This document shows positions 1 to 5,990 of a stretch of DNA of 9,031 bases, piece by piece. The translations under genes and the position numbers were made by a program. Below the pieces are notes generated by a model. The model searched no databases and was not told the DNA's origin. It was given only the letters and a program-made list of their open reading frames with translations. This DNA comes from Myxococcales bacterium. GTDB taxonomy: Bacteria; Myxococcota_A; Polyangia; Polyangiales; Polyangiaceae. The first letter of the stretch is position 1; each line of letters begins with the position of its first letter. The stretch is taken from NCBI GenBank assembly GCA_013298325.1, contig JAAFHJ010000160.1, forward strand, positions 1 through 9,031, written 5' to 3'.

Positions 1-18
1 CGTGTGCTCTTCCGATCT
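1..18 (+). other. Illumina TruSeq adapter remnant (non-biological)
   Basis: The first 18 bases, CGTGTGCTCTTCCGATCT, are identical to the 3' end of the Illumina TruSeq read-2/index adapter, which ends AGACGTGTGCTCTTCCGATCT. They sit at the extreme edge of the sequence, as expected when an untrimmed read forms a contig end. They should be masked. A GTG at 4-6 lies inside this stretch and creates a false start codon for the gene that follows. Confidence 0.93.
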
Positions 19-639
19 GGCGCTTCGCAGATTTTTGCGCCGCCGCCTGCGCCCGTCCAGCCGCGAAGCCTGGTGGTGCCGATCGCCGTAGCTGGGACGT
101 TTGCCCTGGCGATTGCCGCACTGCTGGTCTTCGGGCTTCGGCGCCAGGAGCCTGCGGCTCGAGAGGTCGTTGCACCGCCGGCTCCCGTTTCGGTCGTTGC
201 GCCGCAGCCAACGCTTCAAAATACTTCAACAACGGCGACTTCGCCGACGCCTGGCACGGCCGGCACGCCCGGGGGGACCGTCCCGCCGACCCCGACGGGC
301 GTTGCGACCGAGGAGCACAAGGGCGATCCGCCCGTTGCGCCGCCGGGAACCGCTGGCAATCCCACGGTTCCGAAGCCGGTGAAGACGGCAGCGACGACGC
401 CGCCCGTAGAGGCGACGCCACCGCCGAAGGAAGAGGTCGGGTTCGTCACCCTCGACACGAGCCCGTGGACGAAGGTCAGCGAAGGGGGGCGCAACCTGGG
501 CGTCACGCCGATTGTTCGCGTCCAGCTCCCTGCCGGTCCGCACACCTTTACGCTCGAAAATCCCGAGCGCGGCATCAAGTCCCAGGTCACCGTCGTCGTG
601 AAAGCGGGTGAGTCGGTCACCAAGCGCATGGCCCTCTAA
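19..639 (+). CDS. C-terminal part of a membrane-anchored PEGA-domain protein, probably a Ser/Thr kinase (5' truncated)
   Basis: The gene is open from the contig edge to the TAA at 637-639. Its true start is missing, because the only upstream start codon lies in adapter sequence. The visible protein begins with a short Pro-rich stretch. A membrane helix of about 22 residues follows (roughly bases 70-145, VVPIAVAGTFALAIAALLVF), capped by arginines. Next comes a linker of about 100 residues rich in Pro, Thr and Ala. The last ~67 residues form a PEGA-like beta domain: GFVTLDTSPW, then GRNLGVTPI, then LPAGPHTFTLENP. In myxobacteria the order kinase - membrane helix - Pro-rich linker - PEGA is common, so this is probably the extracytoplasmic tail of a Ser/Thr kinase, but no kinase residue is present here. 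The PEGA call is firm; the kinase identity is inference. Another PEGA-bearing membrane protein remains possible. Confidence 0.8.
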   Translation, partial: GASQIFAPPPAPVQPRSLVVPIAVAGTFALAIAALLVFGLRRQEPAAREVVAPPAPVSVVAPQPTLQNTSTTATSPTPGTAGTPGGTVPPTPTGVATEEHKGDPPVAPPGTAGNPTVPKPVKTAATTPPVEATPPPKEEVGFVTLDTSPWTKVSEGGRNLGVTPIVRVQLPAGPHTFTLENPERGIKSQVTVVVKAGESVTKRMAL

Positions 640-661
640 TCGCCTCTACATTCTTGGTATT

Positions 662-1963
662 ATGCGGATTTCTCCCCTTGTCTTCCTCGCCCCCCTCCTG
701 GGATCGCTCGCCTGCACCGACGCCGCAACGCCCCCACCGTCGGCGGAGCGGATCCCCGTCGGCATCCTTCTTGACGACGCGAGCGACGACTCGGCGAGCA
801 TCGAACAGGGGGCGTTGACCGCTGTCCGCCAGATAAACGCCCTCGGCGGCGTCCTCGGGCACCCGCTTGAGGCAGTACGGATCCGCTACAAGAGCGACGA
901 CCCCACGGCGACCGCGGAGATCGCCGTCCGCGCCCAGATCGCCGCCACGCCGACGATGCCGTTCGTTCTCGGCGCAGTCTCCAGCGGGCAGACGCTCGGC
1001 CTCGTGAACGTCGCCAAGGAGAAAAACCTTGTGATCGGGAGCGCTTCCGCAACGCGCGACGGTCTTGGGAGCACCTTTGAGGGGCGCTTCTTCCGCACCG
1101 TGCCCGCCGACGCGGGCCAGGCGAACTTCATGGCCGACATCCTCGCCGGTGTCCACGCCCCCGCCATGGGCCCCGGCGATGCGGGCGTTGCCGGCGAAGG
1201 GATCGCGAAGTGCACGAACGTCACGATCGCCTACCAAACCGGCGAAGCGTACGCGTCGTCGCTCGCAACCAAGCTGGAGGCGGTTCTAAAAACCCAAAAA
1301 GGGATGACGCCAAAGGTCGTCGCCGTCTCTGCTTCTGCCACGACCGCCGACGGCTACGCGGCCGACGCGGCGCTTGCCATCAACGAATGTGTGTTTCTGA
1401 TCCACACGCTCGGGAGCTACGCAAAAGACTTCTATCGGGCGACCAACGCGCTCGGCCAGAAGACGGGGAAAAATCCCCGAATGTTCGGCAGCGACGGCGT
1501 CTCTGGCATCCGAATCGGCCAGGTGGATGCTTCGTTGAACGGCGTCATTTACACCGGCCCGGATCCGGCGCCCCTCGAAGCGCCGTACAAGGAATTCGAG
1601 CGGCTTTTCGGCGCCGCGAACGGACTTGCCACCGTCGACGAGGCGAGCTTTCGCTCCAGCGCCTATGATGTTATTGCACTTTATGCGCTTGCCGCCGCCC
1701 GCGCGGGGACGTTTGATGGCAGCAAAGTCCGCCTCGAACTTGTGAATGTATCTCGGCCCGCCGCCGATGGGACGCGCTTTACTCCGAAAGATCTCAACGG
1801 CGCCCTCGGGAATGCGACCCTCAAACGCCGCGTCAACTTCGACGGCGCATCGGGGCCGGTCGACGTCGACGATACCGGAGATGTTGGCGGAAAATACGTC
1901 GCCTATCGCGTCGTTGTTCAGGGAACGACGGCGACCATCATCCGTGCAGCGAGCAGCAAATGA
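662..1963 (+). CDS. Type 1 periplasmic-binding-protein-like lipoprotein (branched-chain amino acid/LivJ-type fold)
   Basis: A 433-residue predicted lipoprotein. I chose the ATG at 662 because it places a short signal peptide at the N-terminus (MRISPLVFLAPLLGSLAC, lipid Cys18). An ATG further upstream at 608 would bury this signal and overlap the previous gene. The -3 residue is Ser rather than the usual Leu, so the lipobox is imperfect. The mature part looks like the Leu/Ile/Val-binding (Peripla_BP_6) family. It opens with IPVGILLDD, followed by a helix with AVRQINALGGVLGHPLE. Next come GAVSSGQTLGLVNVAKEKN, then FFRTVPADAGQ, and later VTIAYQTGEAYASSLATKLE. Such proteins bind small ligands for ABC import or act as sensors. 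No permease or ATPase gene is nearby, so the ligand and partner are unknown. The stop overlaps the next gene's ATG (ATGA at 1960-1963), which suggests translational coupling. No Shine-Dalgarno is visible. Confidence 0.85.
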   Translation: MRISPLVFLAPLLGSLACTDAATPPPSAERIPVGILLDDASDDSASIEQGALTAVRQINALGGVLGHPLEAVRIRYKSDDPTATAEIAVRAQIAATPTMPFVLGAVSSGQTLGLVNVAKEKNLVIGSASATRDGLGSTFEGRFFRTVPADAGQANFMADILAGVHAPAMGPGDAGVAGEGIAKCTNVTIAYQTGEAYASSLATKLEAVLKTQKGMTPKVVAVSASATTADGYAADAALAINECVFLIHTLGSYAKDFYRATNALGQKTGKNPRMFGSDGVSGIRIGQVDASLNGVIYTGPDPAPLEAPYKEFERLFGAANGLATVDEASFRSSAYDVIALYALAAARAGTFDGSKVRLELVNVSRPAADGTRFTPKDLNGALGNATLKRRVNFDGASGPVDVDDTGDVGGKYVAYRVVVQGTTATIIRAASSK

Positions 1964-2469
1964 ATACGGTCTCTTCTCGATGGTCGTCGGTCGCTCTTCT
2001 CGCCGCTCTGGCGCCTATTGCCGCCGCTTGCGCGGCCGACGAACAGAATACCTCCCCACTTCAAATCACATTTCCGAGCGAGAAGGCCGAGGTCGCGACC
2101 GATTCCGTCGAGCTCAAGGTCTACCCGAACACCGTCACCTGCAGCACGCTGATCGGGTCGGTCGTTGGTGGCGCGTGGCGAACGGTTGCCGCGCCAATCG
2201 TCTCGCGCATGGCGCCGACCTGCGACCTCAAGAGAGCCGACGCGCCAGTGCTCCCCTTCGGCACCTACTCGGTTCTTGCCGTCGGCATCGCGGATAGTCG
2301 TGAATTTCTAGCCGGTTGCATGACGTTCTCCGCTGGCGCGGAAGGGGTCCGCCCCCAAGAGCTCCAGCTCTTCCCAGTGAACGACACCACCAGCGCGACG
2401 CCCAACAGCGCCCGCGTCTCCCGTTGCGTTCTCGCCACTTACTGCGCCGCCCAAAACCCCTGCAAATAA
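1960..2469 (+). CDS. Cys-rich secreted lipoprotein, hypothetical
   Basis: A 169-residue protein I cannot assign to a named family. It starts with a hydrophobic signal (VALLAALAPIAAAC) whose likely lipidation site is Cys24. The lipobox is Ala-rich and weak, so plain signal-peptidase cleavage is an alternative. The mature part carries six more cysteines (61, 88, 120, 156, 162, 168), enough for three disulphides, consistent with an extracytoplasmic location. The spacing of the beta-like stretches LELKVYP-type, PFGTYSVLAVG and FLAGCMTF resembles small beta-sandwich lipoproteins common in Myxococcota; that is a family impression, not a proven match. The gene overlaps the upstream binding-protein gene by four bases, so the two probably work together, for example as a ligand-binding pair at the envelope. 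It ends 13 bases from the convergent gene on the other strand. Confidence 0.72.
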   Translation: MNTVSSRWSSVALLAALAPIAAACAADEQNTSPLQITFPSEKAEVATDSVELKVYPNTVTCSTLIGSVVGGAWRTVAAPIVSRMAPTCDLKRADAPVLPFGTYSVLAVGIADSREFLAGCMTFSAGAEGVRPQELQLFPVNDTTSATPNSARVSRCVLATYCAAQNPCK

Positions 2470-2482
2470 AACGATTTCGGCG

Positions 2483-3352
2483 TCACGGCGACGTCGAGAT
2501 CGGCACCCGCGCGGTGGTGGCCGGTGACGGCTGCAACGCGAAGTAGGTCCCGACGCCTCCGCCCACCACGACGGCACCGGCGACCGCCCAGAAAATCGGG
2601 CTCGAGAGGATGCTCTTGCTCTCGGCGGCCGGCGGTTTCTCGGCGGCGGTCTCGACGAACGCGCTCCGCGGCATGTTCGCGGAACCGTTCTCCATTACGG
2701 TGTTGTTCCGGTCGTCGAAGGCCTGCACGTAGTAGTCGATGCGCGTCCCGCCGACGGGCGGCGCCGGGATCTCGACGGAGCCCTGGCTGCCGTCGAGGGT
2801 GCGGGCGAGGAATGTTCCCGTGGAGCCCCACCGCTGGGAAACGACGACCTTCCGGACGATCCGTGTAGGATCCACGGTCTTGATGCGAAGCACGCCGGAA
2901 GCGCCGCTTTTTACCTGGGCTTCGACGTCGAGCCCGGGCCGCGACGGCTGCGCCTTCCAGTAGCCCTTGGCCTCTTGGAAGGGGCCGACGACCTTCGGCG
3001 AGGTGTCGGCGTCGAGCTGGAAGTCGGGCGCGTAGCCGAGGAGGAGGGTGAATGCGTCGGTCGCCTCCTCCTCGTTCCCCAAAATAGCGTAGGTAATCGC
3101 ATGGATGCGGAAGACGCGCACGAGCTGATCGTGGGTCAAGTTCCCGCGTTCGATCACCTTGCCGGCGATCGAATTCGCCTTTTCGTATTCGAGCTTCACG
3201 TAGAGCTGCTCGGCGGTCTCCACCTCGATGGTGAGCGGTGCTTCTTGGACCTTTTTCCCTGCGAATGCAGCGGTTTCCAGCGCGGGGAGGGCGGCAAGGC
3301 CGGCAGCGATCACGAGGGCGAGCGCGGGGACCCGGGACGAAAAGCGAAGCAT
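2483..3352 (-). CDS. Exported TPR-like protein with beta domain and C-terminal membrane helix
   Basis: A 289-residue protein. Residues 1-31 look like a Sec signal peptide with a cleavage site after AFA. Residues about 45-130 form paired helices of TPR character (YVKLEYEKANSIAGKVI, then HAITYAILGNEEEATDAF) followed by LLGYAPDFQLDADTSPKVV, a pattern often seen in myxobacterial TPR proteins. Residues about 140-220 look like an Ig-like beta domain, with RIDYYVQAFDDRNNTV near its end. A Lys/Ser-rich spacer precedes one membrane helix at about 254-273 (FWAVAGAVVVGGGVGTYFAL). This puts the domains outside the cytoplasm, anchored near the C-terminus. TPR domains typically mediate protein-protein contacts; the partner is not evident. 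The gene is convergent with the Cys-rich lipoprotein gene and divergent from the dCMP deaminase gene. No Shine-Dalgarno lies before its ATG, but a hairpin does (3366-3381). Confidence 0.8.
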   Translation of the reverse strand: MLRFSSRVPALALVIAAGLAALPALETAAFAGKKVQEAPLTIEVETAEQLYVKLEYEKANSIAGKVIERGNLTHDQLVRVFRIHAITYAILGNEEEATDAFTLLLGYAPDFQLDADTSPKVVGPFQEAKGYWKAQPSRPGLDVEAQVKSGASGVLRIKTVDPTRIVRKVVVSQRWGSTGTFLARTLDGSQGSVEIPAPPVGGTRIDYYVQAFDDRNNTVMENGSANMPRSAFVETAAEKPPAAESKSILSSPIFWAVAGAVVVGGGVGTYFALQPSPATTARVPISTSP

Positions 3353-3365
3353 CGCGCGAATGGTA

Positions 3366-3381
3366 CGCGGGTTCGCCCGCG
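3366..3381. promoter_or_regulatory. Perfect 6-bp-stem hairpin with TTCG loop in a divergent intergenic region
   Basis: CGCGGG TTCG CCCGCG is a perfect inverted repeat with a four-base loop. It lies 14 bases upstream of the minus-strand TPR gene start and 42-69 bases upstream of the two possible deaminase starts. If transcribed rightward, its loop is UUCG. No T-run follows on either strand, so it does not look like an intrinsic terminator. It could be an operator or a leader hairpin; function is inference. Confidence 0.4.
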
Positions 3382-3407
3382 CTCCGCCAGTATCGCGTGT
3401 CGTCGTC

Positions 3408-3412
3408 GGAGG
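3408..3412 (+). promoter_or_regulatory. Possible ribosome binding site (GGAGG) for an alternative GTG start of the dCMP deaminase
   Basis: GGAGG sits 10 bases before an in-frame GTG at 3423, which would add nine residues to the deaminase. The ATG at 3450 has no such element but matches the usual N-terminus of the family better. The two starts cannot be separated from sequence alone. Confidence 0.35.
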
Positions 3413-3449
3413 CTTCCCAGCCGTGTCCCGATGGGACTATGCCGCATCC

Positions 3450-3935
3450 ATGGGACGAAGCCGGGCCTCCTGGGACGAGTACTTCATGAACATCGCGCGC
3501 GAAGTCGCGACGCGATCGACCTGCGATCGAAAACACGTCGGGGCGGTCATCGTCCGCGATCGCTCGATTCTGGCGACCGGCTACAACGGATCGATCCGCG
3601 GGCTGCCGCATTGCGATGACGTCGGTCATTTGATGGACGAGGGGCACTGCGTGCGCACCGTCCACGCAGAAGCAAACGCGATTTGCCAGGCGGCGAAGAA
3701 CGGCGTTCGTATCGATGGTGCCGGAATCTACGTCACGGCAAGCCCGTGCTGGAGCTGCTTTCGCCTCATCGTGAATGGGGGAATCGTTCGAATCGTGTTC
3801 GGCGAATTTTACCGAGATCCCAAGATTTACGAGTTTTCCCAGGCGGCCGGCATTGAACTTGTCGATTTGAGTCGCGCGCCTTCCCGCAATGACGTTGGCG
3901 AAGCGCTGAATCAGGAAGAGAAGGAGACGGAATGA
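3450..3935 (+). CDS. dCMP deaminase family protein (ComEB-like)
   Basis: A 161-residue zinc-dependent cytidine/deoxycytidylate deaminase. The family converts dCMP to dUMP, the substrate of thymidylate synthase, in the cytoplasm. Evidence is the N-terminal SWDEYFMNIAREVATRSTC, then VGAVIVRD and TGYNGSIRGLPHC. The catalytic motif is VRTVHAEANAI (zinc-binding His and catalytic Glu), followed by the zinc motif SPCWSC (PCxxC). The Cys/His-bearing segment between GLPHC and GHCVRT fits the second metal site of dCMP deaminases rather than tRNA or riboflavin deaminases. The ATG at 3450 puts SWDEYFM seven residues in, as is usual; a GTG at 3423 with a GGAGG ahead of it is the alternative. The stop overlaps the Ddl start by ATGA, so the two genes are probably co-translated. 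Length is normal for the family. Confidence 0.9.
   Translation: MGRSRASWDEYFMNIAREVATRSTCDRKHVGAVIVRDRSILATGYNGSIRGLPHCDDVGHLMDEGHCVRTVHAEANAICQAAKNGVRIDGAGIYVTASPCWSCFRLIVNGGIVRIVFGEFYRDPKIYEFSQAAGIELVDLSRAPSRNDVGEALNQEEKETE
3921..3926 (+). promoter_or_regulatory. Strong ribosome binding site (AAGGAG) for ddl
   Basis: AAGGAG lies five bases before the ATG at 3932, inside the end of the deaminase gene. It is the only canonical, well-spaced Shine-Dalgarno before a confidently assigned start in this window, and it fixes the ligase start. Confidence 0.8.
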
Positions 3936-4921
3936 GCGTCGCGAAGAAAGTGTTGGTCGTGCAAGGGGGGCCGTCGAGCGAAGCGGCGGTGAGTCGGACG
4001 TCGGCCGCTTCGGTCGCCACCGCATTGACGGAAGCGGGCTTTTCCGTCGTTCGCGTGGAACTCGATACGGCGCTCCCCGACGCGATCCGTCGTGAAAATC
4101 CGGCGGTGATCTTCCCGGTGACCCACGGTGCCGTCGGCGAAGACGGCGCGCTGCAAGGGCTTTTGGAGGTCTACGGCGTCCCCTACGTCGGCTCCGCGGT
4201 CCGTGCGAGCGCGAACGCGATGGACAAGGCGACCGCCCGCCAACTCTTCGCGCTCGCCGGGCTGCCGTGTGCGCGCGGCGTCGAACTCCGCCCGGAAGGG
4301 CGTGGCACGGTCGACCCGGCCGCCGTTCTCGCGGCGCTCGGGAGCGACGTCGTCGTGAAGCCGGCCGAAAGCGGTTCGGCGCTCGGCATCGAGCGTCTCC
4401 TCGGAACCGACGCAGCCGCGCTCGGGGAGGCGCTCGCGCGGGCCTTTTCCCTGGGGGCGGCGGTCGTCGTCGAGCAGTTCGTGCGCGGCGAAGAGACGAC
4501 CTGCGGCGTCCTCCACGTCGATGACCAGGCGATCGCGCTCCCGCCGACGCTCATCGAAACGCCAACCGATGCATTCTACAGCTATGAGGCCCGCTACCAG
4601 GCGGGGCGGAGCGTGCATCACTGTCCGCCGCCGTACGCACCTGCCGTCGTCGCTCGCCTCCAGGAAATCGCTGTTTTGGCTCACAAAACGCTCGGTTGTC
4701 GCGACCTGTCCCGCGCCGATTTTCTCGTCGGCGATCGCCAGGATCCGGCGTCGATCGTGCTGCTTGAGGTCAACACGCTCCCCGGCTTCACCGGCACGAG
4801 TCTGTTCCCGGAGGCGGCCGCCGTCGCCGGCATTTCGTTTCCTGCACTCTGCACACGACTCGTCGAAAGCGCCCTCCGCCGCGGCGCCACCGCCCGCCAG
4901 GAAGCGCGCCCTATGCCTTGA
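3932..4921 (+). CDS. ddl: D-alanine--D-alanine ligase
   Basis: A 329-residue ATP-grasp ligase, normal length, that joins two D-alanines for the peptidoglycan stem peptide in the cytoplasm. Motifs in order: GGPSSEAAVS (Glu17), HGAVGEDGALQG (65-76), AMDKATARQL (Lys99), VVVKPAESGSALG (Lys143, Ser149), EQFVRGEETTCG (Glu187/188), YEARYQAG (Tyr222), SRADFLV (Arg261, Asp263), and LEVNTLPGFTGTSLFP (Glu279, Asn281, Ser290). By family alignment from memory, these match E. coli DdlB E15, K97, K144, S150, E187, Y216, R255, D257, E270, N272 and S281. The retained Tyr predicts D-Ala-D-Ala rather than the D-lactate product of VanA types. Two differences stand out: Arg221 where KY is usual, and Ala150 where the loop is usually GSS. 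The gene follows the dCMP deaminase with a four-base overlap and its own AAGGAG. Its stop is one base from the stop of the convergent hydrolase gene. Confidence 0.95.
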   Translation: MSVAKKVLVVQGGPSSEAAVSRTSAASVATALTEAGFSVVRVELDTALPDAIRRENPAVIFPVTHGAVGEDGALQGLLEVYGVPYVGSAVRASANAMDKATARQLFALAGLPCARGVELRPEGRGTVDPAAVLAALGSDVVVKPAESGSALGIERLLGTDAAALGEALARAFSLGAAVVVEQFVRGEETTCGVLHVDDQAIALPPTLIETPTDAFYSYEARYQAGRSVHHCPPPYAPAVVARLQEIAVLAHKTLGCRDLSRADFLVGDRQDPASIVLLEVNTLPGFTGTSLFPEAAAVAGISFPALCTRLVESALRRGATARQEARPMP

Positions 4922-4922
4922 T

Positions 4923-5900
4923 TTATGAGTTCTTTTTGAGCGTTTCGAAGGCTTCGCGGAGCGCCTGACGGAGCGCGCGGCGGGCGCGGACGAGACCATC
5001 GGTGTGGCCGGCGTCGATCCAAATCGGCTCCGGCGCGCCGACCCAGGTCGCCAGGCGCCGGGTCTCTTCGGCGGCGACGAAACCGTCGCGAAGGAGGCCT
5101 ACGCAACGGAACGCGGCCGGCAGCGGGGGGCGCTCGTACTCTTCTACAGTAATTCCAAAGGTTTCCTTGACGCGCGCACGGGTCTCTTCGACCGCTTCGC
5201 CGTGGCGCCCGAGCGCGGCAAACGGGACGCTCCGTGCGAAGAGGCTCTCGGTGAAGACGTCCTTCGGGCAGACGCCGCCGGCGAGCGTCGCGACGGCGAG
5301 GGGGCGCTGAAAGACGGCGGCGACGAGGGCGGTGTGGAAGGCGCCCATGCTGAAGCCGGCGATGCCAAGCTGCGAAAATCCTTCCTGTTCCAGATGCCCG
5401 AGGAGCGCGCAGCTCTCGGCGACGACCGCCGCGGAGAGCGTCAAATGTTCGGCAACGGTCTCGACGGCGACGGTCCGTTGGCGGGGGGAGCGTCGCGTTC
5501 CGTAGAAGGGATTTTCAAGAAAAACAGCGGTATATCCCTCTTCGACGAGGGGCGACCACAGCATGCGACGGAGCGTGTACCCCTCCTCGCCGGCCCCCGC
5601 GAGGGCGACGAAGGCCCCTTTGACGGGCACGCCGCGCGGTGGGTCGATGCGCAGGACGGCCCCCCGCCGCGTGCGCCCTTCCAGCCGCTTCATCGGCGAC
5701 AGGAAGCGCCCGTGACGCACGAGACCGCCGAGGTCGGCCCGGAGCGGCGTGTAGTGGACGGCGGCGGGCGGAGCGCTCTCAAAGCGCGTGGCGCGCGTTC
5801 GTACCGCATCGACGTAGCTTTCGTCCCCCCAACCGCCCCAAAAGAGCGGCTGCCGACGCACGAGGCGGGCAAACAGGCGATCGGCGAGGCTCGGAAGCAT
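4923..5900 (-). CDS. ABHD18-like alpha/beta hydrolase (DUF2048 family)
   Basis: A 325-residue alpha/beta hydrolase that closely follows the architecture of eukaryotic ABHD18. Shared landmarks, recalled from the human protein, are an N-terminal arginine-rich helix followed by WGGWG, then GRFLSPM (65-70), ALAGAGEEGY (99-108), FLENPFYGTRR (127-137), and the long helix AAVVAESCALLGHLEQEGF. These are followed by the nucleophile elbow GFSMGA (Ser184), KDVFTES (213-219), GLLRDGFV with a candidate acid Asp272, and DAGHTDG with candidate catalytic His299. The full Ser-Asp-His triad is therefore present. No signal peptide or membrane helix is visible, so it is probably cytoplasmic or peripherally membrane-bound. 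Human ABHD18 is mitochondrial and has recently been linked to cardiolipin deacylation; a phospholipid substrate here is inference only. The gene is convergent with ddl and divergent from the PH-like membrane protein. No Shine-Dalgarno precedes the ATG. Confidence 0.83.
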   Translation of the reverse strand: MLPSLADRLFARLVRRQPLFWGGWGDESYVDAVRTRATRFESAPPAAVHYTPLRADLGGLVRHGRFLSPMKRLEGRTRRGAVLRIDPPRGVPVKGAFVALAGAGEEGYTLRRMLWSPLVEEGYTAVFLENPFYGTRRSPRQRTVAVETVAEHLTLSAAVVAESCALLGHLEQEGFSQLGIAGFSMGAFHTALVAAVFQRPLAVATLAGGVCPKDVFTESLFARSVPFAALGRHGEAVEETRARVKETFGITVEEYERPPLPAAFRCVGLLRDGFVAAEETRRLATWVGAPEPIWIDAGHTDGLVRARRALRQALREAFETLKKNS

Positions 5901-5911
5901 GCGCGTCGTTT

Positions 5912-5943
5912 GCCACGTCGACGGTGGCGCTGGGCGCTTTTTT
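5912..5943 (+). terminator. Weak terminator-like hairpins and T-run between divergent genes
   Basis: GCCAC (5912-5916) can pair with GTGGC (5924-5928), and the overlapping GCGC-TGG-GCGC (5927-5937) is followed at once by six Ts (5938-5943). The structure reads as a rightward intrinsic terminator, although the second stem is only four pairs. Its place between two divergent starts is unusual: it could stop antisense transcription running back through the hydrolase gene, or the T-run could simply be an AT-rich promoter element. Confidence 0.3.
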
Positions 5944-5990
5944 ATTCACGGCGCTTTACAGATCGGGCGGCGATCGCGAGCCTTCGCCCT

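Noticed and set aside
608..661. Upstream ATG at 608 as the start of the binding-protein lipoprotein
   Set aside because: It would overlap the PEGA gene and bury the signal peptide, which begins at the ATG at 662.
2439..4025. Leftward 528-codon open frame across the TPR, deaminase and ddl region
   Set aside because: It lies in the wrong frame of the TPR gene and antisense to the deaminase, with Arg/Pro-rich translation and no family motif.
3911..4999. Leftward 362-codon open frame opposite ddl
   Set aside because: Antisense shadow of a certain ligase gene; composition is Arg/Asp-rich without any domain.
5004..5990. Long rightward open frame running unbroken into the PH-like gene, suggesting a 721-residue protein
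   Set aside because: This part is fully antisense to the ABHD18-like hydrolase, whose motifs are clear, and its translation is charged and low in complexity. High-GC third codon positions keep the opposite frame open.
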